Assembly (NCBI GenBank): GCA_964019415.1 | Contig: OZ025887.1 | Coordinates: 2,446,806-2,510,805 of the forward strand | Origin: Ianthella basta | Lineage: Eukaryota; Porifera; Demospongiae; Verongiida; Ianthellidae | Direction: 5' to 3' | DNA: 64,000 bases | In this document: positions 45,801-59,200 of the stretch, piece by piece | How positions within the stretch are numbered: the first letter of the stretch is position 1 | Layout: each line of letters opens with the position of its first letter | The notes under the pieces: generated by a model | Seen by the model: only the letters and a program-made list of their open reading frames with translations | What the model was told of the DNA's origin: nothing | Database searches by the model: none | Made by a program: the position numbers and the translations under genes

Positions 45801-48800
45801 ATACATGTATATCATGTGCTCGTTGTGTTAAAATGTGAATTTCAGTTATAGTGAATTCCTCTTATAAGGAAATGTTTCAGCTTCCCCCTGAGATTCGTTA
45901 TAATAAGATTCCACTGTACTTACAGTGACGAAGGGGTACTCAACGCATTGTACCATCAACAATGCCATAGTGAATTATAACTAAATGAAGCTAATGTAGA
46001 AGAAGAGGCTCATTGCTATGTTGTTCAATGTATATAGGCGAATAGTTTGTGTGCAATACGTAGCAGATTAATCAACAACTGAATGCAGGACGTTTCGGCC
46101 CGAAGGCCTTCGTCAGCTGTTTTGTATGCAGCTGACGAAGGCCTTCGGGCCGAAACGTCCTGCATTCAGTTGTGGAGTAATCTGCTTTGTATTGCCCACA
46201 AACTATTCGCCTATATAAATGAAGCTAAATATAGCGCGAAAGGGGGTGATTACACTACTACATTTACTTTTAACATTGCACAGTTTGTACACACGATGTT
46301 TCCCCACTACACACATAGCACACCGTATTTCACCGTATTATGTATTACTAGCAGAGCCTTCAGCGGGCTTCTGCTACAGCAAGTTGCACAACAGCGAGTC
46401 GGTCCCAGCCACTTTTGACATATGTGAGCTGGTAGCAACGGAAGGTAGCTGCTATATATAACGACGGCCAAGTTTAAATTCGATCATTGGACATAGACAG
46501 GGCTAACAAGCTGACCGCTGATAAGATGCCTAGGTGAACTCAGCTGCTTTGCACACAGGTATGTGCATAGCAGCATATTGGGCACAGTACGTAGGATGTT
46601 TTGACCATGAAGAAGGTTAGCAGCTACCAGAGCACCTTTGTCTTTGAAATGTCCTACTTTGCCACTACATACATTTACTTACTATGCCCTTGAGTTCACC
46701 CTAGCATGACCCAGCCTCTATCACCTCATCATCAGATACAAAGGTATACACACACATGTAATTACTGGGCTACTGTGCCACTGTCACTGCTGGTTCTGTT
46801 TAAATACAGTAGCGTTCTTGTTGTGCTTTAGAGAAGGAAGTTAAAGGTACATCATAAACATGCTGACTTTCAGAACATTTAGATATATATTAGGCATAAT
46901 GGAACATGTGCTTCCCATTTACATGTATGCTTACCATAAGCTTCTCCTGGCTGCAGTCCCTTCACCTCCACAACATGCATGAAACGTACAATTGAGTCAT
47001 CTTCAAATTTGGTCATATTCCCTGAAGCTGAGCTGGTCAGAGACTTCCCCTTCAACCCATACTTGACCATTGATCCAGAGGTGGGAGCAAAGGTGACCCA
47101 TGACACCAACATCGATGATGGGGTCTCTGCAAATGAAAATGACACGCGTGGTAATAACAACCACCACATCATATATCTCTATAAGCCAATCATGAGATGG
47201 AGAGCTGGCAGGGAATGGAAGATGCTGTGAAGCTCTGAGTATAAAGTTATGCACCGTACACCAAAAATACATAATTATGATAAGGCAGCCATAAAATACT
47301 GAAAATTATGATTGATTGCAGTCTCCAGAGTAGGGTAATACCATATGCCAATGAATGAGGGGTTTTGTGTGTAACAGTTTCATGTTTGGGTACGAACCTG
47401 CAAGATTGTCAAGTGGCAAAACAGCTACAACATGACAGGAGATGATAGCTGCATGATCTAGAACTTTCTTAGAGCTAACCTATATAAGAACCCATGATGT
47501 ATTGAACCTTGCTGTTTTGTTGAGCTGTGAATTGAGAAGGAGTTACATTGATCCGTGAATTGCGAGTCCTGTACGACTACGTATACACTGGTAGCAGAGG
47601 GTGGTTAATCACCATGGCCAGCAAGCACATCAGTCTTCCTTCAACCTTTAAGGAAGGAGATCCGACTGAGTGGTTTCAGAGATACGAGATCTGTTGTGCT
47701 GCCAACGAGTGGACAGAGGCAATCCAACTTGTCAAGCTGCCTACCTTATTGGAAGGTGAGGCCCTGGCAGTGTGGCTGGACTTGGCCCCAGAGCATAAGC
47801 GAGATTACATAACTGCCAAGGAGAAAATCACAGCCCGAATGGCCCCTGTGAAATTCGTGTCGCTTGAGGACTTCCATGCTAGGAGATTACTTCCAGGAGA
47901 GTCACTCTCTGTTTTCGTGCACCAGCTGAAACAGATGCTTACCCAGGCCATGCCTACTGTGAACGCGGAGACCCGAGAGCAGCTACTCTTGCACCAGTTT
48001 GTGACGGGGTTGCCAAGCCACGTAGGCAAACAGCTGCGGGCGGTTGGAGAACTCAACAAACTCGACAAGGTCCTCAATGGAGCGAAGCTTCTTCTAACCT
48101 TAGAGGAGCAGGAGAGGTCAGCGGCCATTCAGACAACCAACAGTCGACCCCATGAAATGGAAGCGCTCCAGGAGCAGATAACTACGCTAGCGGAGCAGGT
48201 TGCTGCCTTGACCACCCGATGACCACAGGGACGGTCTACTGCACTGCGCCGCTGCTACAATTGTCACCAGCCTGGCCATCTTCAACACAATTGCCCAGAG
48301 CAGCGGAGATGCTACTCCTGCGGACGGCAGGGACACCTGACTAAAGATTGCCGGGCGGGAAATGAGAGAGGGGTGTTCCACATGGGCCAGGAGTGCTCCA
48401 GGAGACAGTAGGCCCTTCCAGCACAGTTGTGGCTGCCATCCGGACCAATGCATCTGTCATCAAAGGATGCTTGGGTGACCAGGAAGTTGCATAATGCTAG
48501 ATTCTGGATCGTCCATATCTCTCATTCAGGAGAGTGTCCTACCGGACTTGTCAGCAGAGCCAAGGGTAGTGTCTGCAGCAGGTGAGCCCATTTCAGTGGT
48601 GAGACATGTTAATCTTCCAGTGAAGATAGAACAGCTGCATGTTGACCATTCCTTAGTTGTTGTTCGTTCATTGATCACCCCAGTGATTCTCGGGCTAGAC
48701 TTTCTAAGGAAACACTGTCTTGTGTTAGACTTCACTTCTACACCTATAGGTGTTGCCTCATGGTCTGTTCAAACCGAGGATGACTGTCCAGCACCCAATG

Positions 48801-51800
48801 TACAGCCAATCTGGAAGGCAGCCCAGGATATACAAGTCAAGGCATGTGCAGTTGTATCTGTCAAGAAGCTGACGGATGAGACACCGGATGACTGCACAGT
48901 TCCACTATATGGCAAGCCAGCCTATGAGATGCCTCACTGTCCCATGCCACACTTGGCACCCATCTTGGATGAATTCAGGGATTTGTTTCGGACTTCACCA
49001 GGTTACACAAATCTGGCGGAGCATTTCATTCCTACCTCCGGTCTCCCTGTCAAGATACCACCCAGGAGAATTCCAGCCAACTATCGAACAGAGGTAGAGA
49101 AGCAGATCCAGGCAATGTTGGAGGAGGACATAATTGAGGAGAGTTCCAGTCCATGGATGGTGCCAGCAGTGTTTACTCAGAAGAAGAATGGTGACATTCG
49201 ACTCTGTGTGGACTATCATGAACTAAACAAAAGAACAGTGTAAGATGCCTACCCGCTCCCTCGTCCTGATGAGGTGCAGGATCAACTAGCCAGTTCCACA
49301 ATGTTCTCAACCTTGGATCTACAAAGTGGCTACTGGCAGCTGCCAGTACACCCCGAAGACCAGCCGAAGACAGCTTTCAGCCCTGGGCCAGGGATGGGCT
49401 TGTTCCAGTTCCGCTGGATGCCATTCGGGCTCACAGGGGCACCTGCCTCTTTCCAGAGTCTCATGGATAAAGTATGTCGAGGTCTGCCCTTCACTACCAC
49501 TTATCTGGACAATGTCCTCGTTCATTCTGCCACAATGGAAGAGCACAAAGCACATCTTCATGCATTATTCCAGAGGATATCAGCAGCAGGACTCACCCTG
49601 AGAGGCAAGAAATGTCACCTCGGTATGTCAAAGGTAACTTACCTTGGCCATGAGTTCTCTGCAGCTGGCACGGAGCCAGACAGCCAGAAGATGGCTGCAG
49701 TGCAAGAGTGGGAAGCACTCAAGGATGTCACAGACCTGCGAAGCTTCCTGGGGCTTGCATCGTACTACAGACGTTACATCAGCAACTTTGCTGATATTGC
49801 AGCCCCTCTGCACCATCTAACAGACAAGGGAGTTCCCTTTGTCTGGGATGCAGAGTGCCAGTCTGCTTTTGACTTGTTGAAAACTAGGCTCACCCAAGCT
49901 CTAGTCCTAAGGTACCCAGATTATTCTGACTCAACCTTCCAGTTGCTGACAGATGCAAGTGCAGTGGGCCTTGGGGTTATCTTGGAGCAAGATGGCCACG
50001 TTATTGCTTATGCCAGTAGGACCCTCACACAAGTGGAACGCAACTACAGTGTGATTAAAAAAGAATGTTTGGCATTGGTGTATGGGATGAAGCAATTTTG
50101 CCATTACCTCCTTGGTCGCCACTTCAAAGTTCTCATGGACCATGCTCCACTACAGTGGCTGTCAACCCAGAAAATGGAGGGCCTATTGGCCAGGTGGGCC
50201 CTTGCAATCCAGGAATATGACTTCTCCATTGTGTACCGGAAGGGTTGCCTCAATGGGAATGCAGATGCTTTGTTACAGAGAGCTCCGACCACGAGGCATC
50301 AAAGTGCAGCCACTACCCGTGTTTCTCACTTCTCAGAGGACCTGTTGCAGCATCAGCAAGCTGACCTTGTCCTACATCAACTCCATGAAGCCCTTTCACA
50401 TTCCTCCACACGCCCAACAGGTCCCATGTGGAAACAATCACCTTTTAATCGCTACCAACAGCTGTGGCCCCAGCTTACCCTGAAGCCTGGTGTGTCGCCA
50501 GTATACACCAGGACCAACCATGGAGGCCATCCCATCACTGTACCACTCATCCCCAGTGCCTTACAGTCTAACCTCATCAGCCAGTATCATGATGCTCCAG
50601 GGGCTGCGCACATGGGACCTGAGAAGACGCAGCCAATCTACGCCATGTTGGCTACTGGGTTGGAATGTTGTATGACATCGACCAATACTGTTGCAATTGC
50701 TCGGTGTGCCAAGCCTCCAAGACCCCGTCACCAGTGAAGGCCCTCCTTGTGAATATTCCTATTGGGAAACCATGGGAAATGATTGCTGTCGATGTTCTGG
50801 AAGTCCGGGTGTCATACCAAAACAACAGATACTTGCTGGTCATCCAGGACTACTTTACCAAGTGGGCTGAAGCTGTGCCCCTTCCCGACCAGACGACTAA
50901 CCGAATAACAGAGGAGCTTGTTAAGTCTTTACCCGTTATGATCTTCCGGATATTCTCCATACAGACCAGGGCCAGAATTTTGAGAGTGCTCTATTGCTGC
51001 AAACCCTGGATGCCTTTGGTGTTAGCAAAACCCGGACAACTGCCTACCACCTTCAAGGTGATGGAATGGTTGAACGTTTCAATCGTTCCCTGCTCCAGAT
51101 GCTTCGTGCTTATGTCAGAGAACAGGCAGATTGGGAACGCTTTCTCCCCATTGTCTTATTTGCGTATCGGACAGCAGAGCATGCAGCCACAGGACTTTCC
51201 CCATTTCAACTTATGTTTGGTCGAACACCACAGGCGCCACCACTTCCGCAAGCAACTGCCCATGAACCAGTGTCTTACCATGCCCAGTTATGTTCCAAAC
51301 TAGCAGAACTTCACGATTTCATGGACATCAATCTCACTGAGGCAGCTAACCTCCAAAAGAAATTGTATGATAAGCGTACTCAGTCCAGATCCTTCCAAGT
51401 TGGCGAGAAAGTGTGGCTATCTGTCCCCACAGTTGGCAAGCTGGATCCCCGATGGGAAGGAGGGTGGGTCATACACTCTGTCCAAGGCCCAACAACATAT
51501 AGCATCACTGATGGCAAAAGAAGCAAGACTGTTCATGTGAACCGATTGCAACGTCACATTCAACCAGACCCTAAAACCCCCAGCCAAGAATTCATCACTA
51601 CCTGGCAACCACCACTGTTTCACCATGACATTGTTAGTGATGACCCTCCCCCAGAACCACGGTACCCCCCTCGCATTTGCAGGCCACCTGACCACCTTCA
51701 GCTATAGCTCGAGACGAGCTTGTACTGAGAGGGGCGAATGTAACAGTTTCATGTTTGGGTACAAAGCTGCAAGATTGTCAAGTGGCAAAACAGCTACAAC

Positions 51801-52580
51801 ATGACAAGATATGATAGCTGCATGATCTAGAACTTTCTTAGAGCTAACCTATATAAGAACCCATGATGTATTGAACCTTGCTGTTTTGTTGAGCTGTGAG
51901 TTGAGAAGGAGTTACATTGATCTGTGAATTGCGAGTTCTGTACGACTATACTGGTAGCAGAGGGTGGTTAATCACCATGGTCAGCATTATCACGTTGTTA
52001 ATACTGCTATTCTATAGGCCTTCATCTGGCAACAACTATCAACCAATTGATTCATGATCGCTGCAGCCGTCCTCACACCCTGACTGTACTCAGTGGTACA
52101 ATGGATCATTTGCGACAGCATGGCCGATGGCTGCTGTTGGTGACATAGGCCAAGTGACTTAGACTGTGCATAGTGTCCCATACAACAGCCTACACTAGGC
52201 ACAACATGACACTACATGCGCACAGGTAGACTGCAGGTGGTGACGAGAGTGAACTACAGCGAGATTGAGAAGACACAAAACAACTGAACTACACAGCGCG
52301 ACACATAAGACATAGTTCAAGATTCCTACTGTAACTACGTAGGCAGCCACAATGGGGCAGGGTCCTTGCCGGGCGGATACAGGCACATACACAGGGATCG
52401 TGCGGATTGACTGACTTCAACGTAGTGAGCCCAGTGAGTCACAAGGGCGAGCCTAAAGCGTACGAAAAACTCACCAGTTGCCGCTAGGTGTACTTGCTGC
52501 GGCAGCGATTCGCCGCCGAGGCCTCCGCTAACGACCAACTGCAGGGAGCCGACCAAGAAAATCAACAGCTCCCACACCAT
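42881..52580 (-). CDS. Purple acid phosphatase gene B (chimeric, 13 exons, complete, no LINE)
   Basis: Exons in gene order: 52475-52580, 46935-47126, 45382-45567, 44795-44820, 44632-44717, 44492-44554, 44261-44375, 43882-43998, 43726-43768, 43567-43634, 43392-43463, 43181-43321, 42881-42946; 426 residues. It differs from C and D at a few residues: GPVHIIS for GPAHIIS in exon 7, IRSMSG for IRSKSG in exon 9, and AHEHNYER for GHEHNYER in exon 10. In exons 9 and 10 it agrees with gene A, so B keeps the older state. It has the LTR element, foldback and TIR element but no LINE, which makes it the sister of the D/C pair. Confidence 0.93.
45994..46216. mobile_element. Foldback element (intron 2, gene B)
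   Basis: Same insertion as in D and C. One stem mismatch present in D and C (gaaacgtcttgc) is paired here (gaaacgtcctgc), so this copy is closer to a perfect palindrome. Confidence 0.85.
46440..46475. other. Empty LINE target site in gene B
   Basis: The sequence gctatatata runs straight into acgacggcca. In genes D and C the 4.8-kb LINE separates these two words. This fixes the LINE ends and shows the insertion is younger than the split of B from the D/C lineage. Confidence 0.85.
47614..48411 (+). pseudogene. gag of the gypsy-like element, broken (copy B)
   Basis: Same in-frame TGA (near 48220) between the capsid part and the two zinc knuckles as in the other copies, so the stop predates the duplications. 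Confidence 0.85.
48494..51707 (+). pseudogene. pol of the gypsy-like element, broken (copy B)
   Basis: Here the protease and the first part of RT form one 249-codon frame, because the TAG of copies D and C is CAG (near 48803). It still has the TAA in RT near 49241, YLDN at the active site and both integrase frame changes. Private substitutions occur in the RNase H part (for example LLGRHF and ALLQRAP). Confidence 0.88.
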
Positions 52581-52641
52581 TTTTCGATTCTCAGGTTTAC
52601 ACTCGGGGTCTACATCTACAAGCTGATGCCGTACGCGTCAG

Positions 52642-52649
52642 TCTATATA
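52642..52649 (-). promoter_or_regulatory. TATA box of gene B, abutted by a transposon
   Basis: Same TATATAGA box and spacing to the ATG (52580) as in the other genes; the TIR element starts at the next base. Confidence 0.55.
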
Positions 52650-55429
52650 TGTGGGCTTCCACGCGAAAACCCATATTCGCCTCAATTTGGGCCAATGTTT
52701 TTTTTGCACTTTTCGCATGATATGCGAAATGCACTAATACACGCGCGACTAGGGACAGGGTCACCTTCCTGTATAATTATATTCATACATGCATGGTATG
52801 CCTGTTATTTGGTGTGACCTTTTAACAATATTCATGGCATTTTAGCTATATTCATTGGCGGTCATCTTCCTGTCCCTAGCCGTGTCACTTTCCTGCCTGG
52901 TTAAAATTCCATTCCCACTTCCACACTGTAAATTCTGAAGTGAAATGTATAGTTATTAATAATTCATGAGGTAATTTGCATATGCATAAGTAATTATAAC
53001 ATTCTTTATACTAATTAGAATATTCATGAGGACGAGGAATCATGTAATGAAACTGACTACTTTGCAGGGCATGTGCGTTTCGTGTGATCTGGTTGCTTGC
53101 ATATTGAGCATAGACATTTGCCATGTGTTTTAGGTGGATTCTCGAAGGTTTCAGTGGAGTTCTTGGTGGTTTCGGCACAGTTCTTGGTGGTTTCAGTGGA
53201 GTCGAGACTAGATGATTTGCTTTCTGTTGGTTTAGGACATGTCAGATCTCGAGCCAAGGTACTGGAGCAGAAAGGTCGGATCTTTTCGTATAGGTACCAT
53301 TGCCACTTGAGGCTTAGCCCCTCAGGCACAATCTGCTGGGGAAAGTTCAAAGGCTGAGGCATCTTCTTCATAAGTGCTACCTGTGTTTGTGCACTTTGGA
53401 ATGCTGCTGTAGAAACACAGTGCCTTGGTGGTCATTTCTGACATGAAACATGTGAAAGGATGTTATTCCTTTTAGATCTTTGAAGTACTCTTGGAAAAAT
53501 GAAGCCCAATCATAGAATAGTACCTCCCAGTCCCCACTCTGCCCCTTCAACAGTTGTGGTACATTCGCACCAACCACCGATGAGTTTTGTACCACTCGGG
53601 CAATACAGCCAATAGTTTCTACTTTAGTATGCCAATAAGCCTTCTTGATTAGTCCAAAGAAACGATCTGGCGCAAATTTTGCATGCCCTGCCAACATGAA
53701 AGATGGTGTAACGGATCTGTTATATCCCATTAAAACGCAAAAAAAGCAAAGTATAGTTTTTGTTCTGACCCATGCAGTTGTCAGCACGAAGTAGTAGATG
53801 GTCCTCTTTCAGGCCATGCACTTGTAGGTAGTGATGAAGGAAGGTAACTGAGGCATTAGCTCCCTTGCCAACCCCCTCAAGCTCCCCCTCACAGATGAGA
53901 TAGTTTACTTGCCTGCCAATCGGCTCACAGCAACTCCAAATAGCTGGCATTTCTTGGTCGTCAGGAAGTATGCTGGTCCTGGTTGCTGTGGATCATTGGG
54001 GAAGTGTATTTGTTGGGTGTAATCAAAGCTGTAGTGCATTTCAGGTGGACGCTGCCCTGGCTTATACGCCTTCCTGCAGCGCTCGACTTGTGCATTGTTT
54101 TTGCCACGCTCCACTCTAGCCATTGCTAGATGTGCCTCTGCAGACTGCAATCTGCATGATTTTTCCTCCTCTGATAAATGTGCAGAGTGCAGAATCATGG
54201 TGACATTCTGCAGGCATTCAAAATAGAGGTCTGATGCTGGCTTCATGGTCCCAATGTAGGGCAATACCTTGTTCCACACTGCATAATATTTGCTCTTTTG
54301 AACGGGGGTAAGTGTAGATTCTCGACAAGCAGATTTATACTGCCAATAGACAACTTGCTTGTTCATATCAGACGGCAGTAGCAGTACTTTCTGCTCATGG
54401 CTGGGCAGGCATCCTGGCAATGGCAGTCCATGAATATCGCCTATATTCTTGACAAATTGTGTCAAGAATTCAATATGACCCTGTGATGTGGCATTGTGTG
54501 GGGTACGTTTAGTATTTCCATGTATTCTTTCAGCCACACCGTTGCTGTCAACAAATGAGCACAGATTTACCAAGCGGTCTTTACCGATAGTATATGCAAG
54601 AAGCAAAACATCTTTTGGCAAAATTAATAGGCAAACCATGCATGCACGAAGTACTTGGTGGTTGGCCTAAAGTGACTTTCTGCTTGGTCAGCATCGCTTA
54701 CATGGGTCCTGAGTGCATTCAACTGGGCCATGATGGTGAGTCCAGGTCACTTCTACTCATCTGGTGACAGTTGTTGCGCATTTGTGCAATGGTTTCCCTA
54801 GAAATGTGCCCACAGCATGGCGATTTGCCTCGTCCCACCTTACACCCGCAGGTTCTGTCTAAAAAATCATCGATAATGGATTCCTCCTTCGCATCTTCGA
54901 AGCTTCCTTCAACGTGCATACTATCCTGAGGCAGGTCTTGCCTACCACCATCGTTCCTCGTTTGCAAACGGTGCGCTTCGGGTGACAGAACCGTCGCAAA
55001 GGAGTTGGCGAATTCCTCCGCGTCGTTCATCGTGACTCTGAGCGAGCCAGTTTCGGGCGAGAGGAAGGCTGTCGCGGACGTGTCGGTGTCTTCTTCATTC
55101 CCACAAGAGTCTTCACTGTCTCTGGGGCCCGAGTACTCCTCTTCCGTCGCTTCAAACTCTTCGTCCGACTTCGCCAACGTTTGCTCCAACGTTAACGGTC
55201 GATAGTGACTCATTCCTGAAGCCGTATCTTCGGAACTGTAGCTCAGAAATCTCCGGTTGAAAGACTGACTCGTAGACAAAAGAACAAGGAACAACGTAAA
55301 CTAGCCGTATAGTGCTCGTATTGGCTGTGTGCTGAGAAACTCGCTGAAGCTTCTCATAGATTACGAAATTCGCCCTCCTGCGAAAACTGTAAAATCGGTC
55401 GAAAACGGGTTTTCGCGTGGAAGCCCACA
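52650..55429 (-). mobile_element. 2.78-kb TIR transposon upstream of gene B
   Basis: Same TIRs and flanking TA. It is one base shorter than the D and C copies because of a homopolymer run near 53745. Confidence 0.88.
53057..55294 (-). pseudogene. Decayed transposase-like gene (DUF7869-like) (copy B)
   Basis: Same set of fragments as copies D and C. The A run near 53745 has seven bases instead of eight, which changes how the two core frames end and start (53720-53950 and 53377-53787) but does not join them. Confidence 0.7.
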
Positions 55430-56284
55430 TAAGTGGACCAATGCTGCAACCACACTACATGGTTAGCTACTTGGGTCCAGCCGGGATACACACTATATAC
55501 ACATCATGTCATACTGTGGACATGGCCGAGATCCAGTTCACCTCCACAAGAGGCCGATAATGCAGTGGCATGGTGCACCCACTAATGTTGGTTGCCAGTA
55601 GTGCATTGTAACAGGTGTCTAGGAGGGAATTGACCATTGACAATGTTTGAGAAATTACAGGGAGTACATGACACAGTGATGGTATCCAACCATGTATTGG
55701 TCATAGACATAGTGACCAGGGCATGGTGACACAAACATATGAAGTTATTGTACATACACCCATACCCCCAGTGTATTACTGTTGCCCTGAGTAGTGCTCT
55801 TGGAGGAAAGATTGCATAGTCTCTCAATGTACCTACATTTGATTTGTGTTACTGCTGCATAAAGAATACTGGCAGTTAAGAAGTTATTGAGCTTAAATGG
55901 AGCTATTGGAAGTACAAGTTGATATTAAGGATGCTTTGATCTGAAGAAAGTCCTCGCCCGCAGCTGGCATGCATGAAACTGAAAACATATTGCGGATGCA
56001 GTTGAGAGGGATCTTCCCATCAATACATCCTAGACATTGACTTGGGATTCCCAGTAGCTGTAATTTCATTCAGTAGCTTCTTACTACACATGGGGTAAAT
56101 ACATTGTACCAGTACACACATTCTATACTATATGTGCACTCTATATATTTAAATAGTACAATGCAGAGTTGCATACTTCTAACAAAGGGCAGGCTGATTA
56201 TAGCGCTGCCTCGATTAATAACCAGAAAGAGAAGAGCTACAAAATGCCCTCCACTCTCCCTATATAGAAAACACTCCATATGGC
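55430..56284. other. B-A spacer, 3' flank of gene A
   Basis: Non-coding and homologous to the other spacers; no gene or new element seen. Confidence 0.6.
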
Positions 56285-59200
56285 CTACAGCCAGGCTTCG
56301 GGACCATGCTTGTCCTTGACTATCATCACACTGTCCATGACACTGCCACCCTGTGAGGAAAATGGGTTGGTACATGCTATACATACATGCTAGGAAGTTC
56401 ATCCCCTAATGAGCACAAATGTACCCACATTTTGGGTATTTGCATCCCCAGTGTTGCACTCTGTCATAACATTCTCATCCCTTCATGGAGCAAGTTGACC
56501 CTCACTAGACAAGCATGCATTCCCACTGAACATACATTCACCTCAACTAAGTGAGCACACACATGCATTGTCCCCAAGACATACCGCAGTGGCACTTATC
56601 TGTTCCCACAAGAGGTGGGTAGTGTTGAATACAGTCATCCGAGAATAACCATACTGTGCAGAATCTACTTTAGCAAACCAAGGGTCAATTGGATCCTTGA
56701 TAATGTCATGACCCTCACGGTTACCCTATAAAAGGCAGAGAGGAACAAAATGTATGCCATAGTAGTAAATCAGAAACATAAAGAAGCTAATACTCACTGG
56801 CTCTCCAGTGATGAAGTGAACTGGAGCCTTGGGGTTCACATATGGAGCATCATAGGAACCGTTGTAGACCTGACAGACATGCAGCAGTAGGCACAGTTGA
56901 ATCACTATTTTAAGTCATACATTCTATACGCACACATAATATTATACATGACTATACCAAACATGCATTCACCTTTCTGTCATAAACTGGCCACAATCGT
57001 TCATAGTTGTGTTCATGCGCCCACAGCTCCACATCCACACCTATCCATGGTCAATACACAGCAAGGTATCATATATAACTGAGAGGCACAGCAGCTGCAT
57101 GTACAGTAGGAAGCATGTATGTAGTATCAACATACCATTATCATAAAACAGCTTCTCCAGACCAGACATGGAGCGAATCTGCAAGGTAGGCAAAGGAGAT
57201 TATTTGAAGCAAATACACTATTGGGCTGGGATAATACTGGATGCAGTGCAGTCAGAGACATTTTGTTTGTTTGTTCTGGTAAAAGACTTACTATGCTGTC
57301 CACGTGAGTGCAGTCATCGTTATCATCTGAGCTAGCACAGTACATTGGTCTGTGTGCCATAGTGATGATCCAGGGGTGCTTGGCACGCTGCTCTGGTGAA
57401 GTCGCCAACTGAACACAAGCAGTAAAACAGTGTTCAGATTAATATCATGATGAGCAGCTATTTTAAATACGAATCATGCTTCATATCCATTCATTGATCT
57501 ACATCATGACAATAAGCAGATATCCAAGTCATATTACTAGCTACAGTAGTTGCTGCATGCATGCAGCTCTATCCATCCCATTTAGTCAAGCTAGTTTGCT
57601 CCACATGTATGGAGTTTGGAGTTTGAGGCAAACCCTACACTGTAGCATCAGCATTACCCAACTCCTTTACCTTCAAGTCATTCTCCAGCCACTCATATTG
57701 CCATTTGAACAGGTCCATTCCATATTGCAGAAAGAAGTACAACTCAGTAGAGAAGCTGATGATGTGCGCAGGTCCTACATCCCAGCTAAGTGTAAGGGAA
57801 GGTTGACATGTGTTCATCAACGACTCATGAAGTAAGTATGCACATGCAAATGGCCATGGTGGGAAACAGATTCATACACAATGAACATACGTATGTTTCA
57901 CCTGTAGTAATAACTGTCATGGTCTCCTGGCATATTGAATCTGTTACGGTAGTGTGTGAAATTGCTGAGGACAGAAGAATACATAACAGCTGTGAACCAG
58001 TCTTCAATTATTATGCAACAATCACTGTCAAGTGAACTCACTGCTGATATTCGTGGTTCCCAGGGCACACCATGTAGGGTACCTGAGAGGCAATGTCCTG
58101 CACTGCATTCATGAAGTCATCGCCATTCTGCACGTAGTACATGACACACACAGCGATTGATGCTATGTACTTAATGTATACAATGAACAGAGCAGTGAAC
58201 TCACATCAAACAGGTCATAAGCCAAGTCACCTGTAGGAGGAATGTGACAAGGCAATATATACTCACACTTCAGTAGTTGTGGTTTCAACATGGACACATA
58301 TTAATCCAAAATGACAGGTAAAGTACTTCACACCAGACAACATCCTACAATTTTCAATGGACCAAGACGTGGGAGCAGACCTGCTAGTGGGAACATTTGG
58401 GAGGTACATCAGGAAGAAAGGTGTTTACTAAGATGAAAGGCTAGAGCAAGTACATAGCTTCAGCGATTTCATGAAGTTTGTATGCAGGTATGGTAGAACT
58501 ACCATAAGATGAAGTGGCATTACTTGCACCTATTCCCATGCAGGGCCGTAGCACAAGGATAGAAACCAGTCCGGCCATGGCCTGACTGGCCGGACTGGGT
58601 GCTACGGCCCTGCCATGGCATGTGCTTGTTTCTGATGAGCAGTGCAGAATTTATGCCATGAATAGCTGATGCAGTGAGATTGAACTCTCAGATCACTGAA
58701 TGCAGCTACACAAGTGTCACATGCACCAGAAGTCGTCTACCATCAGTAGGCAAAAAGCACACAAACAGTAGTATTAATTCAACAAACAACATCAAAACTG
58801 CTGGGGACACTAGACTTATTGAGGACGGCGATGCATGACAGCAATGTATGAAGGCAGGCAAGCACTCACCAACATGCAACACAACATCCCATTGTCTATC
58901 GTTTGTCTGATTTGTCAGGAGTGGTATCGAACGATCTCCATTCTGATATCCCAAGTCCCCATATATGACAAACCGAGGGCTCCAGTCAGTGCCATCCTTG
59001 AGGACGTACATTGTGAACACCTTGCTCCAGTCTGAGCCATAGCCACACTGGTAGTCTAGACATGAGAAAGGGTACACAATGCAGGAGAACACAAGGGGTC
59101 ATCGTGTAGATCAGCTGCAGCACCGCAATATAGGCTAATGCACCATGAAAGGCAAAACACTCTTCCTTTACAACCAGTCACTTGTACACAGGCTCATGCT

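Larger units (their letters stand above)
47370..51986 (+). mobile_element. Ty3/gypsy-like LTR element in intron 1 of gene B, inactive
   Basis: Same insertion as in D and C, with LTRs at 47370-47547 and 51739-51916. The primer site reads TGGTAGCAGAGGGTGGTT near 47589, one base closer to the tRNA than in D and C. A modest number of substitutions separates it from the other copies, in keeping with an older duplication. Confidence 0.9.
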
